Shown here: positions 32,029-44,131 of the stretch, piece after piece | Position numbering within the stretch: position 1 is the stretch's first letter | How the letters are laid out: the number at the start of each line of letters is the position of its first letter | Origin: Ophiura sarsii | Lineage: Eukaryota; Echinodermata; Ophiuroidea; Amphilepidida; Ophiuridae | Direction: 5' to 3' | Length of the DNA: 64,000 nt | NCBI GenBank assembly: GCA_035610835.1 | Contig: CM069447.1 | Coordinates: 35,810,470 to 35,874,469 of the forward strand | Translations under genes and position numbers: made by a program | The notes under the pieces: generated by a model | What the model was told of the DNA's origin: nothing | Databases searched by the model: none | The model's input: the letters and a program-made list of their open reading frames with translations, nothing else

Positions 32029-33237
32029 CTTTAGAATACCCTACCATTTCGAAGCTGCCTCTTTTTAACAATCTTCTTCGACGCCGCGGATCGTGATGTA
32101 TCCGTAATGATCTTTAACAAACGAGCTATGGGACAACACTTAGAGAAAATATCGCGCTGATTTTTAAAGTACAAGGCAGAATAGATAAGCTCAACCTTTT
32201 TTCTAAAAACATCTACATCGTCGAAGCCCCGGTATGAAGCCATCATCTTCGACGGCGCGAAAGTCAACCTTTTTCTAAACAAATCTACATCAGGCGCGAG
32301 GAAGAACCAGTGGTGAAACCATCATCATCGACGGCGCGAAGCTCAACCTTGTTTTCAAAACAATCAACATCGGCGAAGCCCCGGTGTTGAAGCCATCATC
32401 TTCGACGGCGCGAAGCCCAACCTTTTTTCTAAACAATCAGCATCGGCGAAGCCCCGGTGTTGAAGCCATCATCTTCGACGGCGCGAAGCTCAACTTTTTT
32501 TCTAAACAAATATACATCGCGAGGAAGAACCGGTGGTGAAACCATCATCATCGACGGCGCGAAGCTCAACCTTTTTTTCTAAAAGCATCTACATCGGCGA
32601 AGCCCCGGTGTTGAAACTATCATCTTCGACGGCGCGAAGCTCAACCTTTTTTTCAAAACAATCAACATCGGCGATGCACCGCTGGTGAAGCCATCAATTT
32701 GGACAAGCTTATTTAATGGTTTAACATTTGCATGACATTAAAGGGCATTAATTAATTATGACTCTTGACTCCAGGCTCACTGCACTGAAACAGCGTTGTC
32801 TTTTTACCAGGCGTTGTTTCGCAAAAACGGCCGATCTTTGCGCCGTCGATGATGATGGTTCTCCAGCGGTGCTTTCGCGCTGGCGAAGGTGATAAAGGAA
32901 GACCGTTCCGATGTTGCATTATTTCTAAAAGTTTGAGCTTCGCGCCGTCGAAGATGATTTTTAAAAAGTGGAGGTTCAAATATTATGGTAGGACATTTGC
33001 ATGACATTGAGCTTCGCGCCGTCGGTGATGTATCGTAACATCACCGAGGAAGCCAAGATTGAGCTTCGCGCCGTCGGTGATGATAGTTCACCAGCCGCGG
33101 TGCTTTCGCGCTGGCGAAGGTGATATTGAAAAAGGAAAACCTTTCCGATGTTGCATTATTTTTTAAAAGGTTGAGCTCGCGCCGTCGAAGATGATTTTAA
33201 AAAAGTGGAGCTTCAAAAATGGTAGGGTATTCTAAAG
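32029..33237. mobile_element. TIR element with opposed satellite arrays, 1.2 kb
   Basis: Ends CTTTAGAATACCCTACCATT and its inverse at 33218-33237 define the element. The left half holds about eight units of ~75 bp built on CATCTTCGACGGCGCGAAGC plus TCGGCGAAGCCCCGGTG. The right half holds the same words inverted (GAGCTTCGCGCCGTCGAAG). It is fold-back in its arrays and non-coding. The word also appears once at 63760. Confidence 0.75.
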
Positions 33238-33239
33238 TT

Positions 33240-34330
33240 TAGCCGAGTGACATTTCAATATCAGACTAACATTTCACTCTATCATATTGAACATTTTCAA
33301 TCTTTTAAGATCTATATCCCTCAGCACAATCTTTAAGATGGACCTTTCAATCAAAACAACCAACACCAAAAAAGAGCGTACGTAACTTTTCACCCTCCCC
33401 CCTCCTCCTCGAGTTACGTATATATCTAAAAATTGTCTATTTAGAGTGAAATTTCAATATATCAGAGTAAAATTTCAATATATTGCAAAATGGTGAAACT
33501 TTTTTAGCACTTTTTGGTCTCTAATTCAAAAAATAATAAATATTTTCAACAAAAAAAAAACATTCCTAAGGAATTGCATGAGGAATACAATAAAACTAGT
33601 ATGACAAAATTGACAAAATATATTTTGAGTTATCTTTTCCAAACCTAAAATGGGGCAAAAACGTGTTTTTATAATTTTTCCAAAATGGTCAATTTCATGA
33701 TCATGGTTGGATTCATTGAACCCTTTCCTGCAAAAAAATGTACACTTTTATATAGATTAAATGAATAATGAAGAAGTTACGGCAGTTTTACGGAGGCTGT
33801 ACCGAGGGTGTGCACAGCCCCCTTAAGATATATCCCTCGGCACAATCTTTAAAACAAAAACCATCCAAATGTGCACTGACATTTACTCAAAATTGTCTTA
33901 TATCAAGAACACACCATACCAAAACGGGATGAACTGGAACTTTACAAGTACAATCACTTCAAAAACAACTCTTCCATAACTGCATCATTTAAGGGTTAAT
34001 ATATCAACTTTATGTTAAGAATGTACACCCAACGTCACGCTTCAAACTCAAAGGTCAAAAATCTAGTCTAGTCTGTTAATTCCCTTTACAAAAACAGAGG
34101 TTTCCAAAAATAGAAGGCACACACACAAATATACTGGAAAGCTTGGTATTTCCTTTTCGCGCCAAATATTTTGCGCATACCCAGCGAGGCAACACATTTC
34201 CCTAGGCCTACCTGTTACACAGTAACTATCACACGAGCGTGTTTCTACAGAGAGTCATTAGCCGGTTGATCACGGGGGTAGACGTCTAACAGCTCTGTAA
34301 CACTAGTCCTAACGCCGTTAGCCGGCTTAT
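33240..34330. other. Intergenic, with a direct duplication
   Basis: ATATCCCTCRGCACAATCTTTAA occurs at 33310 and 33832, bracketing about 500 bp that may be an insertion. No ends were recognised. Confidence 0.35.
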
Positions 34331-34334
34331 CTAC

Positions 34335-34960
34335 CACGCTGCAAAAACTCCGGTGTTAAACTGCAACACTGAGCCGGTGTTACGCTCCTGGTGTTAATGT
34401 TGGTGTTAGGTCAACACCATAGGAATAACTGATGTAACACTTCTCATGGTGTTAAATTTCTTGTGTTAAACTTGGTGTAAGAATAACTCCCATGGGTGTC
34501 ACTATTCCACACATGCGCACGGGGTGGGTTATATTGGTTTTTTAACACTTTGGATTGTATATTTATTTATACATTTGATCTAGTGATTCGATCTGCAACA
34601 TGCACCATTCCATAATTAAATGGCAAGTAAGAACATTAATTCACAAAAACGTTCAAGTTTTAATAAATTTAAACTGTTGACAGTGAAATATGTTATTTGC
34701 AAGTATTTTATTGTTAAAGTACTTCAACTCCAATTTAACACCAGAAGGTGTAAAGTTTTTAATGTTTTAACACCAGAAGGTGTAAAATTGTTACTGGTGT
34801 TGTCATATTGTAACACCCATTGGTGTTATATTTAACACCAACGTTGTAACACTAGTGATGGTGTCATTTTAACACCAGGTGGTGTGGTCCTATAGTGAAT
34901 CCGTACTGGTGTTAAATTAACACCCGTGGTGTTAAATTTAACACAACAGGTTTTGCAGTG
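34335..34960. mobile_element. CACTG-group element built of GGTGTTAA words
   Basis: The left end is CACGCTGCAAAAACTCC and the right end GGTTTTGCAGTG. About twenty copies of GGTGTTAA/TTAACACC in both orientations fill the ends, with a unique centre at 34500-34720. It sits in another inverted sequence (TTAGCCGGCTTATCTACC and its relative near 35000). No transposase. Confidence 0.6.
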
Positions 34961-34964
34961 CACG

Positions 34965-35760
34965 GGCAAATTATCCTAGAAAATCAAGGATAGCGGTGGT
35001 AGGTAAGCCTGCTAATTGCCCGCCAGAGCTCTGTAGAAACAGAACGCCGCCCGATTAGCCGTCTAACCGGAAATTGCTTTGTTTGTTTATTGCCAAGATA
35101 TTTGTTTGTTGTGTTGTTATATAATTAATCCGTGTCATTTCGAAATCAGCCGTTCCTCTACGCACACACCCCCACAAAGTGATTAGTCGTCTTTTACGTC
35201 GTCTGTCTGTAGAAACAGCCCAGTACTTCTACCACCGTCTTTTAGCAGGCTAAGTTACCACCGGCAAAAGGCGGAGGCTTTGTAGAAACACACCCCAACG
35301 AAAAATGAATTGAATTGGAAAATTAACTTAACACTTTTGTACAAACTGACACTAGAGACTAGAGTTGATATGATTATCTTAAATACTCGCGCGCGCATAT
35401 AATATGTCCCCAAAATGCAATATTGTTTGGTATACAAGCTTGTTAGAGCCAAAATATACCTCACTCGTGCTAAAAAGTAAGTGTAAAGTCGAAAATTTAC
35501 GCGTGAATTTCTTAACTCAGACCAAATCTTGTCGATTCACTTTCATTTCTTGCCACCCCCATATGAATAACCTAGTTACGCCACTGATAGTATAGTAACA
35601 CTATCTTCAGTAGATAGCACTGTGTATATTGAGCATTGCACTGTGTATAGTGTGTGTGGTGCGATGATGTTTATGTTTATAATGCTTTACGACATTATGC
35701 TATTCAGTAGAGAGCGCGACCCAAAGCAATACATAACAAGGTTAGTGTCCTGATGTATGC
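34965..35760. other. Intergenic, fragments of inverted repeats
   Basis: CAGAGCTCTGTAGAAACAG at 35024 is echoed near 34240 and 35210, consistent with the outer fold-back around the 34335 element. A hAT end GTTACGCCACTG is at 35576, and a CTATCTTCAGTAGATAG copy is near 35600. Confidence 0.35.
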
Positions 35761-35778
35761 ATGCTGCGCCTGGCTATT

Positions 35779-35848
35779 GAGCTATTCCAGAAAAACTTAG
35801 CACCCCCCCCCCCTGAGCTATTCCAGAAAAACTTAGCCCCCCCCCCTA
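35779..35848. repeat. Direct duplication GAGCTATTCCAGAAAAACTT
   Basis: Two copies of a ~40-bp unit, each followed by a C run. Confidence 0.7.
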
Positions 35849-36003
35849 GAGGAATTAGGATTTCCAGTTTTGTTTTCGATTGTCGGGGCCTTGGAATTCC
35901 AGACTTTTTTAATGGATGGTCTAGAATTCCGTGTCGAAATTAGTCAGCCCATGGTCAGTAGGCTAAACTCTACACGACCGTGCACATTTTTTCGACCTTA
36001 TTA

Positions 36004-36175
36004 CCCCCCCCCCCCCACCCCCCCCCCCCCACACCCCACTTACGGCGAAATTCACGAGGTGACTACAATAAAAATTGGTGTTATACCTTTTATAATTTTT
36101 GTGTTGGTACGTCGGGGGAATTGAGAATGGCCGCCCTACTTTTTGGTACCTTGCTACGCCCCTGGATTGACGCCC
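36004..36175. mobile_element. hAT-type MITE fragment (CAGTGGCGTAG family)
   Basis: A C-rich tract, then CTTACGGCGAAATTCACGAG (also near 18345), ending GCTACGCCCCTGG. Diverged. Confidence 0.5.
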
Positions 36176-36179
36176 ATTG

Positions 36180-38430
36180 GAAGAACACGTTAGTATCGCG
36201 ATAGTGGTAGAGATCGCATATTTTGGCGGCGAACCATCTAGCTTGCTGAAAAAAACACGCATCCTAGCTAGATATCTTATGCGCCGTAAGGCGCTAGATA
36301 GGAAACTCCCCGCGTATTTGCTGCGTAAAGTGAAGCCGAACGTTTTTGTTTACATTTTACGCAGCCGTGCGTACTTCTGAAAAAATATTACGCACATACG
36401 CAGCCCTTTCCGCGTTATTTGTCAGGGGCTGCGTATCATCACGCCGCAAACAGAGAATTTAATCAGAAACGAAGCTGTCTCTTTTCTAATTTAGATTGAA
36501 ACTGTTTCGAAGTTATCCTATCTTTCTCAGAAATAAGTTGATCCTTCTGCGTTTTTCGGACTGCCTTTACAACCGTGACCTGGCCTCGTGATGTTGAAAG
36601 TAATATTGTTTTTGAAATAAAAATATGAAGTGAGTTTCTAGATTGAAGTAGAAACATTTTTATACTGTTTGGAAGCGTTTTTGTTTTTTCAATTTTATTT
36701 GAAACTAAACACTTTTTGAATTAAATCTTGATTTTATGATAGCCGTTTTTTAATCTATAAGTTGTTTTTCTCATCATTTTTTCACAATCACAACTAATTG
36801 ATCATTTCTGTCTTCACTATCACGCTAGTAAAATAGCCTAATGACATGCAGGTAAACTAGATCAAAGAGTGACTAAATAGAAAAAGAACTATAACAGGCC
36901 GCGCCTAGGCCTACTATAATAATAATAGCGACAAAAAGGCACCTCCACTCAATTATTCGAGTGCAAACATTTAGAACGATACAAATAGAAAGAACAAACG
37001 GCAAATAACAAAAACAAAAGCAAATTTCCCAATACAAAAAGAAATGGACCCAAACAAGTTACACCGATTTTTTTTTTTGACACATAATGTGTGTTTTTGA
37101 ATTTGAACAATATTTGTATCCAATCCGTGACATACCATAACATATTCGAATTTTAGATGTATTTTGAACAAGAAATGGACATATCCTAAAATCATTATCA
37201 TCACATAGTCAGTTTTTCAGTTGAAAGTCATTTTCTTGTTCAAAGTAGTCAAAGTGGGATTCGCACTCTTGTTACTGAATTGATCATATCTCGGTAATTA
37301 TAGATGGTGAAATTCAATGGGATAAAGTGTATTTGATAGGGGACTAATAATATGGCTTACCAAAAGTCATGAGAGTCTGTACAAAAAATTGTGGGTAAAT
37401 CATACCTTTCGTTGGTACGACTATGGTCGTGCCCCCCCCCCCCCCCACCCCAGTTTCCAAAAGCTGAGTACGTCACATGGATTGTATTTCTAATTAATCT
37501 TCTAACTCATAGTCTCATGGGACACCTTTTTTGACACATCCTGCAGAGAGTTTTCCCTTTTCAATATCATGTTCACCTTTTCCAAAATATTCACATTCCC
37601 CCAAAATGATGTTTTCAAAAAAAGTGGCAATTTCCAAAATCTTATGCAAGAAAGTTACACAATGTCTTTAGTGCTTTTTAAAATTCATTTCGATTGTCTT
37701 TACAATTAAAAAAAAGTTATGTTCTCTCTAAATAGGTGGTTCTTATTTAAAATAAAATGGTTCTTTATGTGCATGACTAGTCAATTATGTCCACCTTTCA
37801 CCTTCACGTCAATAACTTCCATGTATCGTTGAAAAGCGCCACTTTTCGGAAGACATCATTTGAGGAAATGTGACTTTGAGAGAAGTAACCAATGTAAGGG
37901 TAAAGTTTGTATGGGTAGCCAAGCATGCAACCCTTTTCGTATCATGTTTTTCAATCTCTGAAACCGCGTGGAGGTATGCAAACAAACAAAAGGGGTTAAC
38001 ATGGATCTTGCAGGTGAAAAAAAATGAAGAACACACATTATTGTTCCAATTAACCTTAATTGTGTCGGGGGTGGGGGGGGGGGGGGTGAACCCCTTTTCG
38101 AACAAAACAAGGAGATTTCGTCTGAAAACGACACTTTCTATAAATTTAGCAATCCGATTTGCGCAAAAACGAGGGCAATTGTTTGATAGGCCTACATGAC
38201 ACACTACTCATCGTATTAACTTACTTGTACGTTGTAAAACTGATTGCTTTAAATTAACTTTAACAAAAGCTTAGTGTTGTATATATATATTTATAATAGA
38301 CTACCACTGCTATTATCAGGCTTACCTTTTTTCTTTTACGCGAACAAACCATCCCTAATTTGGGGAAATTGCGGAAATAATAACACGTTGGCTGTGAGCG
38401 AAGCACTGTCAGCAAGCGCTGTACCGTAGC
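36180..38430. other. Intergenic, no gene supported
   Basis: G/C homopolymers near 37433 and 38065. Overlapping frames at 37809-38204 span the G tract on both strands and are judged chance. Confidence 0.4.
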
Positions 38431-38439
38431 ACAGGTGCG

Positions 38440-38920
38440 TATCTCGACGCGGGGAAGTACGCCGCACAATTCAAACGCGTACGCACGCGTGCGCACTTTT
38501 GTCAGCTGGGTACCGAAAAGTACCCAGCTGAATTATTCGTGAGCTGAATTTAACAGGGGAAGGATAGGTCGCGTCAAGGCGCGAAGGGCTGGTGCGTGGC
38601 TTCATTCTTTTTGGGGAGTTTCCGATCTACGCTCCGCTTAGATATCTATGCATCCTAGGTACAACAGCGCCCTCTACGATAGGGGTAGAGTTCGCGCAAA
38701 ATAGGGGTTGAGTTCGCAAATTCTACACGGGTCGGTTGGTAGACCGTATCGCGCCTGCGGCGGGTTCATCTAAATTGGACCTAACTTAAATCGGTTCGTA
38801 ACAAGCCGGGTTTAGTCGCCTCGGCCGCAGGCGGCCTGCGGCTCCTTTTCTTACTAGCGCCTAGCGGCGGGCTATCCGCGTACGGTGCCTTCGGCCCCGC
38901 TTGACACTACTGTGAGCACG
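38440..38920. other. CpG-rich segment, possible promoter or CpG-rich repeat
   Basis: CpG density is much higher than in the surroundings (GCGTACGCACGCGTGCGCAC and later GCCTCGGCCGCAGGCGGCC). A short hairpin CAGCTGGGTACC/GGTACCCAGCTG lies at its left. It is about 1 kb before the first exon at 39868. Promoter function is inferred only from position and composition. Confidence 0.3.
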
Positions 38921-39403
38921 GAACAGAATCAAGTGAAGATTTATTTACAAATAATATTTTTCGTATAGTGTATACGGTACTTGTTGTTGTAGTGTATTTT
39001 TGAGGTATCGACCGTGCTGTATTGTGGGAGTTACTCATTTTCAGCAGCCAGGTACCCTTTTTCAGATCGCTCGCGATCTAACCCCTTTTGGCGTTAGTAT
39101 CGCGGGTTTGATGCTTATAAGTTATACGCATTATTTCTGTAAAAGTGGCACAACATCGATTTCCGGTATATCTTTAGTTAATTGATCATATCTCAGGATT
39201 TACAACCAAATCAGATGACATAAACGGCATCTGAAAGTATGTATATCAATGTTACACCAACTGTTAGAATTTCATGGCCAATAAGTTGGGTAAACACGTG
39301 CACAGTGTGTTTTTGGGACACCCTGTTTAATCTACAAATCCCTTTTGAACCTGAAAGAAACATGTTGCAAATTAAATATTGAAATACATCATACACCGCT
39401 TAA

Positions 39404-39774
39404 AGGCATATTATGTGATCTTTTCCAGAGAGCGCCCTCTATTCATTATTTTTTTAGAAAGTAGATTTTCTTGTAGATTTACATTTCTGATCATAAATCA
39501 TACATACATTCCAAGTTACAGAGCGATACGATTCCTAATTACCTCAAAATCATGGTTTTAGAGTGAATTTAGAGTGAAAATATAAACTGTCGGAGTCATC
39601 CGACAGTTTATTTTCACTCTAAAATCATGATTTTGAAGTAATTAAGAATCGTATCGCCCTGTAACTTGGAATGTATGTCCGATTTATGATCAGAAATGTA
39701 AATCTGCAAGAAAATCTTCTCAATTTTTTTTTCGATGTTGAGGGCGTTCCCTGGAAAGATCAAATAATATACCT
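39404..39774. mobile_element. TTAA-flanked fold-back element, 371 bp
   Basis: TTAA at 39400-39403 and 39775-39778 flanks AGGCATATTATGTGATC and GATCAAATAATATACCT. Arms of about 180 bp meet at a short centre near CTGTCGGAGTCATCCGACAG. The target site fits piggyBac-type mobilisation. Confidence 0.75.
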
Positions 39775-39867
39775 TTAATATCTCCTTATTCTTATTTACC
39801 TGTGTCCTGTTAATTTCTTTCTCCGATTTTGACCAGTTTTTTTTAAATATCCTATATTCTTATACAG

Positions 39868-40139
39868 AATGGTATAAACAGCATACCCATACCACCACCT
39901 CCAGCAGCAGCAGCACCACTACCACCATCACCACCGGCACCACCACCAGCAGCAGCAAAGCGAGTAGAAGCCATTAAAGATAGCCTACCACCACCATCAC
40001 CAGCCAAACGAGACAGGGCGGAAGAAACTAGAGATAGCTTACCACCAGCAGCAGCAAAACGACCCAGAGTGGAAGAAACTCAAGAGATGCTACCACCACC
40101 GGCACCAGCAAAACGACCACAATTGGAAGAGGATCTAAG
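39868..40139 (+). CDS. Exon of an unknown Pro/Ala-rich protein with KR repeats
   Basis: A clear acceptor (TTCTTATACAG) and a consensus donor (AAG|GTAAGT) bound 272 bp that stay open in one frame only, giving 90 codons plus two bases. The product starts NGINSIPIPPPPAAAAPL and has four modules of PPx-AAAKR/PAKR followed by an acidic stretch (KRVEAIKDSLPPP, KRDRAEETRDSLPP, KRPRVEETQEMLPPP, KRPQLEEDLR). Basic KRPR-type motifs could act as nuclear localisation signals; that is a guess from composition. It joins in phase to 40833. No ATG is in the exon, so earlier exons exist or a distant start is used. The family was not recognised. Confidence 0.6.
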
Positions 40140-40193
40140 GTAAGTTGAGTCATGCATAATGGGGCTGAGATGAGACTAGTAAGTTTTCTTCAG

Positions 40194-40590
40194 GACACTG
40201 TGAAATTCAAGCGTTTAGATTCTAAACACCTTTTTGTAACACTTATGAAACGTGTCACAGTATTTATTTTCTAAACATATCACAGTGTTTAGTTCTATAA
40301 CAGTCAACACCATGTTTAGAAACTAAACACTATAGTGTTCAGGTCAACTAAACACTATAGTGTTTAGTTTCTAAACACAGCGTTGACTGCTATAGAAACT
40401 AAACATGTCACAGCATTTAGAAACTAAACACTGTGACATGTTTAATTACCTGTAACACTTATTAAACACTAAATGGTGTTCAATCTTGATAACTGAACAC
40501 ATGACATGTTTAGGACAATGTATTTAGCCAAATAGAAACTAAACATGTCACAGCATTTAGAAACTAAACACTGTGACAGTTGTTACGCCG
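40194..40590. repeat. Palindrome-rich element, AACTAAACACTG words
   Basis: Repeated TTTAGAAACTAAACACTGTG and GTGTTTAG words in both orientations. It begins near GGACACTGTGAAA and ends near CACTGTGACAG. It lies in the intron between the two exons. It resembles the CACTG group but exact ends are unclear. Confidence 0.55.
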
Positions 40591-40832
40591 TCATTGTTGT
40601 CTAATTAGTCGAGATATGACTATATAGCCTAATGGTAAGACGATCTATCTTAGAGATACATCATTGAATCATTATAGGAAGGAACAGCCTAAACAGGGTG
40701 TCCCAAAAGTTTCGATAATACCAACATCTATTGATTCTTATTCTTAAAATTAACAGGCTCTTATTAAAAAAGTACAACAAGCGGCCAACTTTAATGTTCA
40801 TCATCGTATAACATGTTGATTATTTTTTACAG

Positions 40833-40892
40833 AATTCCCGTTGAAGAAACGCAACCTCCAGATTATAGACAATTCATAAGAGACAATGCCAG
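40833..40892 (+). CDS. Next exon of the Pro/Ala-rich protein gene
   Basis: The acceptor TATTTTTTACAG and donor CCAG|GTGAGA bound 60 bp. The two bases left by the previous exon plus the first A make Arg, and the frame continues IPVEETQPPDYRQFIRDNA plus two bases. Matching phase and splice sites make this pair convincing. Later exons were not identified. Confidence 0.6.
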
Positions 40893-40913
40893 GTGAGAGA
40901 CACCAACCTGCAG

Positions 40914-41121
40914 TACACTCTTAAAACGCTGTTTAAAAGTTTAAACAACCACAAGTTAACCATAATTATGAATCGCTCAACGTTGTTTAACATTTTAAAC
41001 AATATTGCTCAAACTGTTTAACAAGTTGATAACATTTTGAGCAACATTGTAAACAACGTTGAGCTATTCACTGGTTAACTTGTGGTTGTTTAAAATTTTA
41101 AACAACGCTTTTAACAGTGTA
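40914..41121. mobile_element. CACTG-group fold-back, GTTTAAAC words
   Basis: TACACTCTTAAAACGC... and ...GCTTTTAACAGTGTA with inner ACCACAAGTTAACC/GGTTAACTTGTGGT give nearly full-length inverted symmetry over 208 bp. TA is on both sides. Confidence 0.7.
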
Positions 41122-41585
41122 CATGTATATACGTGATTAAAAAGTATGGTCCCAAAAACTATTCTTTTTATTTTGTGTGTGTTTTTGGCTCACTTTTTTT
41201 CCTTTCCCAAAATACACCAAACAAAGTGACTCCATACTTATATGCGCGCGGGGTAATGAGACACATTTCTAAGATTCGTTGGTGTAAAAGGACATAAACA
41301 GCCCGTAAATTGACAACGAATAAGTGTAACATAATTAGATTCCTAGTGTATTTTTTATGGATTGCGTAAAAGATCGAGTACCCTTTTTACCAATTTGACC
41401 CCTTTGAAAATTACTCGCACCAATTATACTTCCGGGTATAGTGCGTGTTGATCATTTCATAAAATATGAAACACATTCAACATTTTTACTCAACACTAAA
41501 AACCTAAACTTGCCTAGTTGGTCAAGCCAGCTCGACTAGTTTATGATGATAGTCGATCGACTAGTTTATGACTATGGGTAAAAGC

Positions 41586-42060
41586 TACACTGTAAAAATG
41601 GTGTCTTGGCAGAAGACACATTGTAAGACACGTCTGATGTCATCAACTGGGAGACGTGTATTTTTAAAGACATGTTTTGTATTAAGACATGTTTATACTC
41701 AAGTGGGCGACAAGTATTTTTAAAGACATGTATTGTATTAAGACATGTTTATACTCAAGACATGTCTGATGTCATCAAGTGGGAGACGTGTATTTTTTAA
41801 GACATGTATTGTATTATGACATGTTTATAATCAAGACATGTCTGATGTCATCAACTGGGAGACGTGTATTTTTAAAGACGCGTGTTGGTCAAGTCACGTC
41901 TTTCTGTAAGATGCATTTTGTGAAGCCAGTTTTGAGACATGTCTTAAATCACACAAGTGCATCTTCATGATGAGTTGTGCATGGTAAGACATGTTTTGCA
42001 TACGACCCGTCTTCCAAAATGACACGGGTCCCTGAGCTGATATGCCACTTTAAGACATGT
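41586..42060. mobile_element. CACTG-terminated end with AAGACATGTC words (left)
   Basis: It starts with TACACTGTAAAAATGGTGTC and continues with about fifteen AGACATGT/AGACGTGT words. The first 22 bp are the exact inverse of 56796-56817. Subterminal word repeats and CACTG ends are features of EnSpm/CACTA-like elements. It may be one end of a 15.2-kb element or a separate truncated copy. Confidence 0.6.
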
Positions 42061-42339
42061 CTCGAAACTGCTTCAACATAGTAAGCCATCTTTCAGAAAA
42101 CTGTTTGGTTCCAAATCAAGTAGTATACTTTGGGGGTAAATCTGCACAAAAAAAGACAAAATAAAGATGAGAAGTATTAGATGATATGATTTCAATTGCA
42201 ATAAAACTTTTTTTTTAATTTTTCAACCTCAACATACCACAAAATGCCAAATCAGTAAACTTACTGAAACATGAAAATTATTGCTTACAAGTTGTTACCT
42301 AGCATTTGTGCATCATTTTATATCCAGTTGGTCAATGTT

Positions 42340-42870
42340 AGGCTGAAAGCAAAACAAAATGTTTCCCGCACATTTAATTTTTTTGGCTGATTGTGCACAT
42401 ATTTTATTAATTTTTAGCCTTAGATTTTTTTTTTTAAATGCAAAATATTAAGTAAAAATTTAAAAATTAGGCGCAGAAATGTGTTACTTGCATTCAAGTC
42501 CCGAGTATTTTTTTTTTCAGTCAAATAGACCAATGTTAATTCCAAAGTTGTTAAAACTGCACAATACTAGTAAATTACACTGAGTGATCCACAAACACAT
42601 GAAACTGACTTTAAACACTCAAAATCAGCACACAATGCATTTCTTTGTTCAAGACATGGTCTTAAAAAAAAATGCATTTCGCATTTAACTTTTGCAGCCT
42701 GGTACAGGAACCAAACATGTAAATTTCTGTGCCAGTTTTTTTTTGCTTAACATTTTCAATTTTTTAAACTTATTTTTTCCTAATGAACACATTTTTAAAT
42801 GTCCACAATCAGCCAAAAAAATAAATGCGCACGCTACATGAAACAAACATGTTTTTTTGTTTAGCCTTAC
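42340..42870. repeat. Large imperfect fold-back
   Basis: AATTTTTTTGGCTGATTGTG near 42380 and its inverse CACAATCAGCCAAAAAAATA near 42805 mark arms of about 180 bp. T-rich and non-coding. Confidence 0.5.
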
Positions 42871-43110
42871 AATGAATTTTGACCACATTTAAATTCCATT
42901 TTCAGACATTAAAAAAGAAACAGTAAATGGTAACTCCCCTAAAATAAACAAACCTTGTTTACCCTTTAGTGGATTGCACCGTAATGTGCACTTATTTACA
43001 CACACTGTATACACGTGGAGTGCAAGCGTCAAACGCTCAACGTATACAATATTGTGGACCCATCTTGTGGACTCCTATAATGGATAGTTGAAAACCAATC
43101 AAATCATATA

Positions 43111-43398
43111 CAGGGTGTTCCACAAAAAACCGTTCCGTCAAGGCGCCCTCATTTTGGAAATTTTATTGAAAGTTAATGAAAATTATTGTTAAATGCACTA
43201 CTCAAAGAAATTAGAGGAACAAACCTATTTTTCATGTTTTCATCAAATGCATGCAAAGTCCCTAAAATATGCAAATTTTAGAATACAATTGCCAAATATT
43301 TAGGAGATATAGCGCATATCTCCTAATTTTCATTAACTTTCAATAAAATCTCCAAAATTAGGGTGCTTTGACAGTACACTTTTTTGTGAGACACCCTG
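43111..43398. mobile_element. Mariner-like MITE, TA target, 288 bp
   Basis: TA-CAGGGTGTTCCACAAAAAA at the left and TTTTGTGAGACACCCTG-TA at the right. Arms of about 75 bp share TTTTATTGAAAGTTAATGAA. The CAGGGTGT terminus and TA duplication fit Tc1/mariner-type elements. Confidence 0.75.
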
Positions 43399-43760
43399 TA
43401 GACCACACCCACCGAATAAGAATTTATTTTGGGGATAGACCAAAATTTTGGTATGTTCTAGATATTTGTAAACGTTTTTGTCCTTCCTCTTTATAAACTG
43501 AATTTTACTAGGAGTGAAACAATTTATAAGGATAAATCCTTGGTTAATCAGGAAAAAATGGAGCTCCATAGTTAAAAAATTGGGATGCAATCATGTGATT
43601 GCAATATACTACCCATCACATAAATTGCATGCCCATAATGATCACAAATTATAATTTTTATAGTGGAATACCTTGCTGATCGGTTACTTGTGACCAGGTA
43701 AAAATTCTAAACCTTTCTACACTACAGAGTTAAATTTGTCTATTTCAATTATGGCTCCAC

Positions 43761-43969
43761 AGGCCTTGTCTTTTAAAAATCCCAGTCGAGCTACTAATCA
43801 CACTCCTCAAGAATTTTAGGTGAGCTTTCAGGAGTGCATTTTACTGTTTTGTATGGCAATCAGTCATTATTTTAAGAATTTAAGGTGAGCTATAAATCAC
43901 ATTCCTGAATAATTTAAGGTGAGCTTCTAGGCGTAGCTACCAAATCACACTCCTCAAAAGACAAGGCCT
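43761..43969. mobile_element. Fold-back MITE with near-8-bp duplication
   Basis: AGGCCTTGTCTTTT and AAAAGACAAGGCCT end the element. Flanks GGCTCCAC and GGCTCCAT differ at one base. Internal TAAGGTGAGCT words repeat. Possibly hAT type. Confidence 0.6.
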
Positions 43970-44028
43970 GGCTCCATGAGCTTGAAAGGTAGTTCGCCCA
44001 TTCTGCATTGCAGAATCTGCAATAATAT

Positions 44029-44131
44029 GAAATGCCAGTCTCCCATACTGCATTGTACCAAGGTATCAATATCTACAATGCAGTATACATCAATATCTAC
44101 AATGCAGTACAGGAGGACTGGCATTTCCAAA
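44029..44131. repeat. Hairpin, ~28-bp arms
   Basis: AAATGCCAGTCTCCCATACTGCATTGTA-type left arm pairs with the right arm ending GGACTGGCATTT. The loop holds two TCAATATCTACAATGCAGTA copies. Confidence 0.55.

Noticed and set aside
37809..38204. Overlapping frames of 92-131 codons on both strands
   Set aside because: They share a G/C tract, give Pro or Gly runs, and lack splice or domain evidence.
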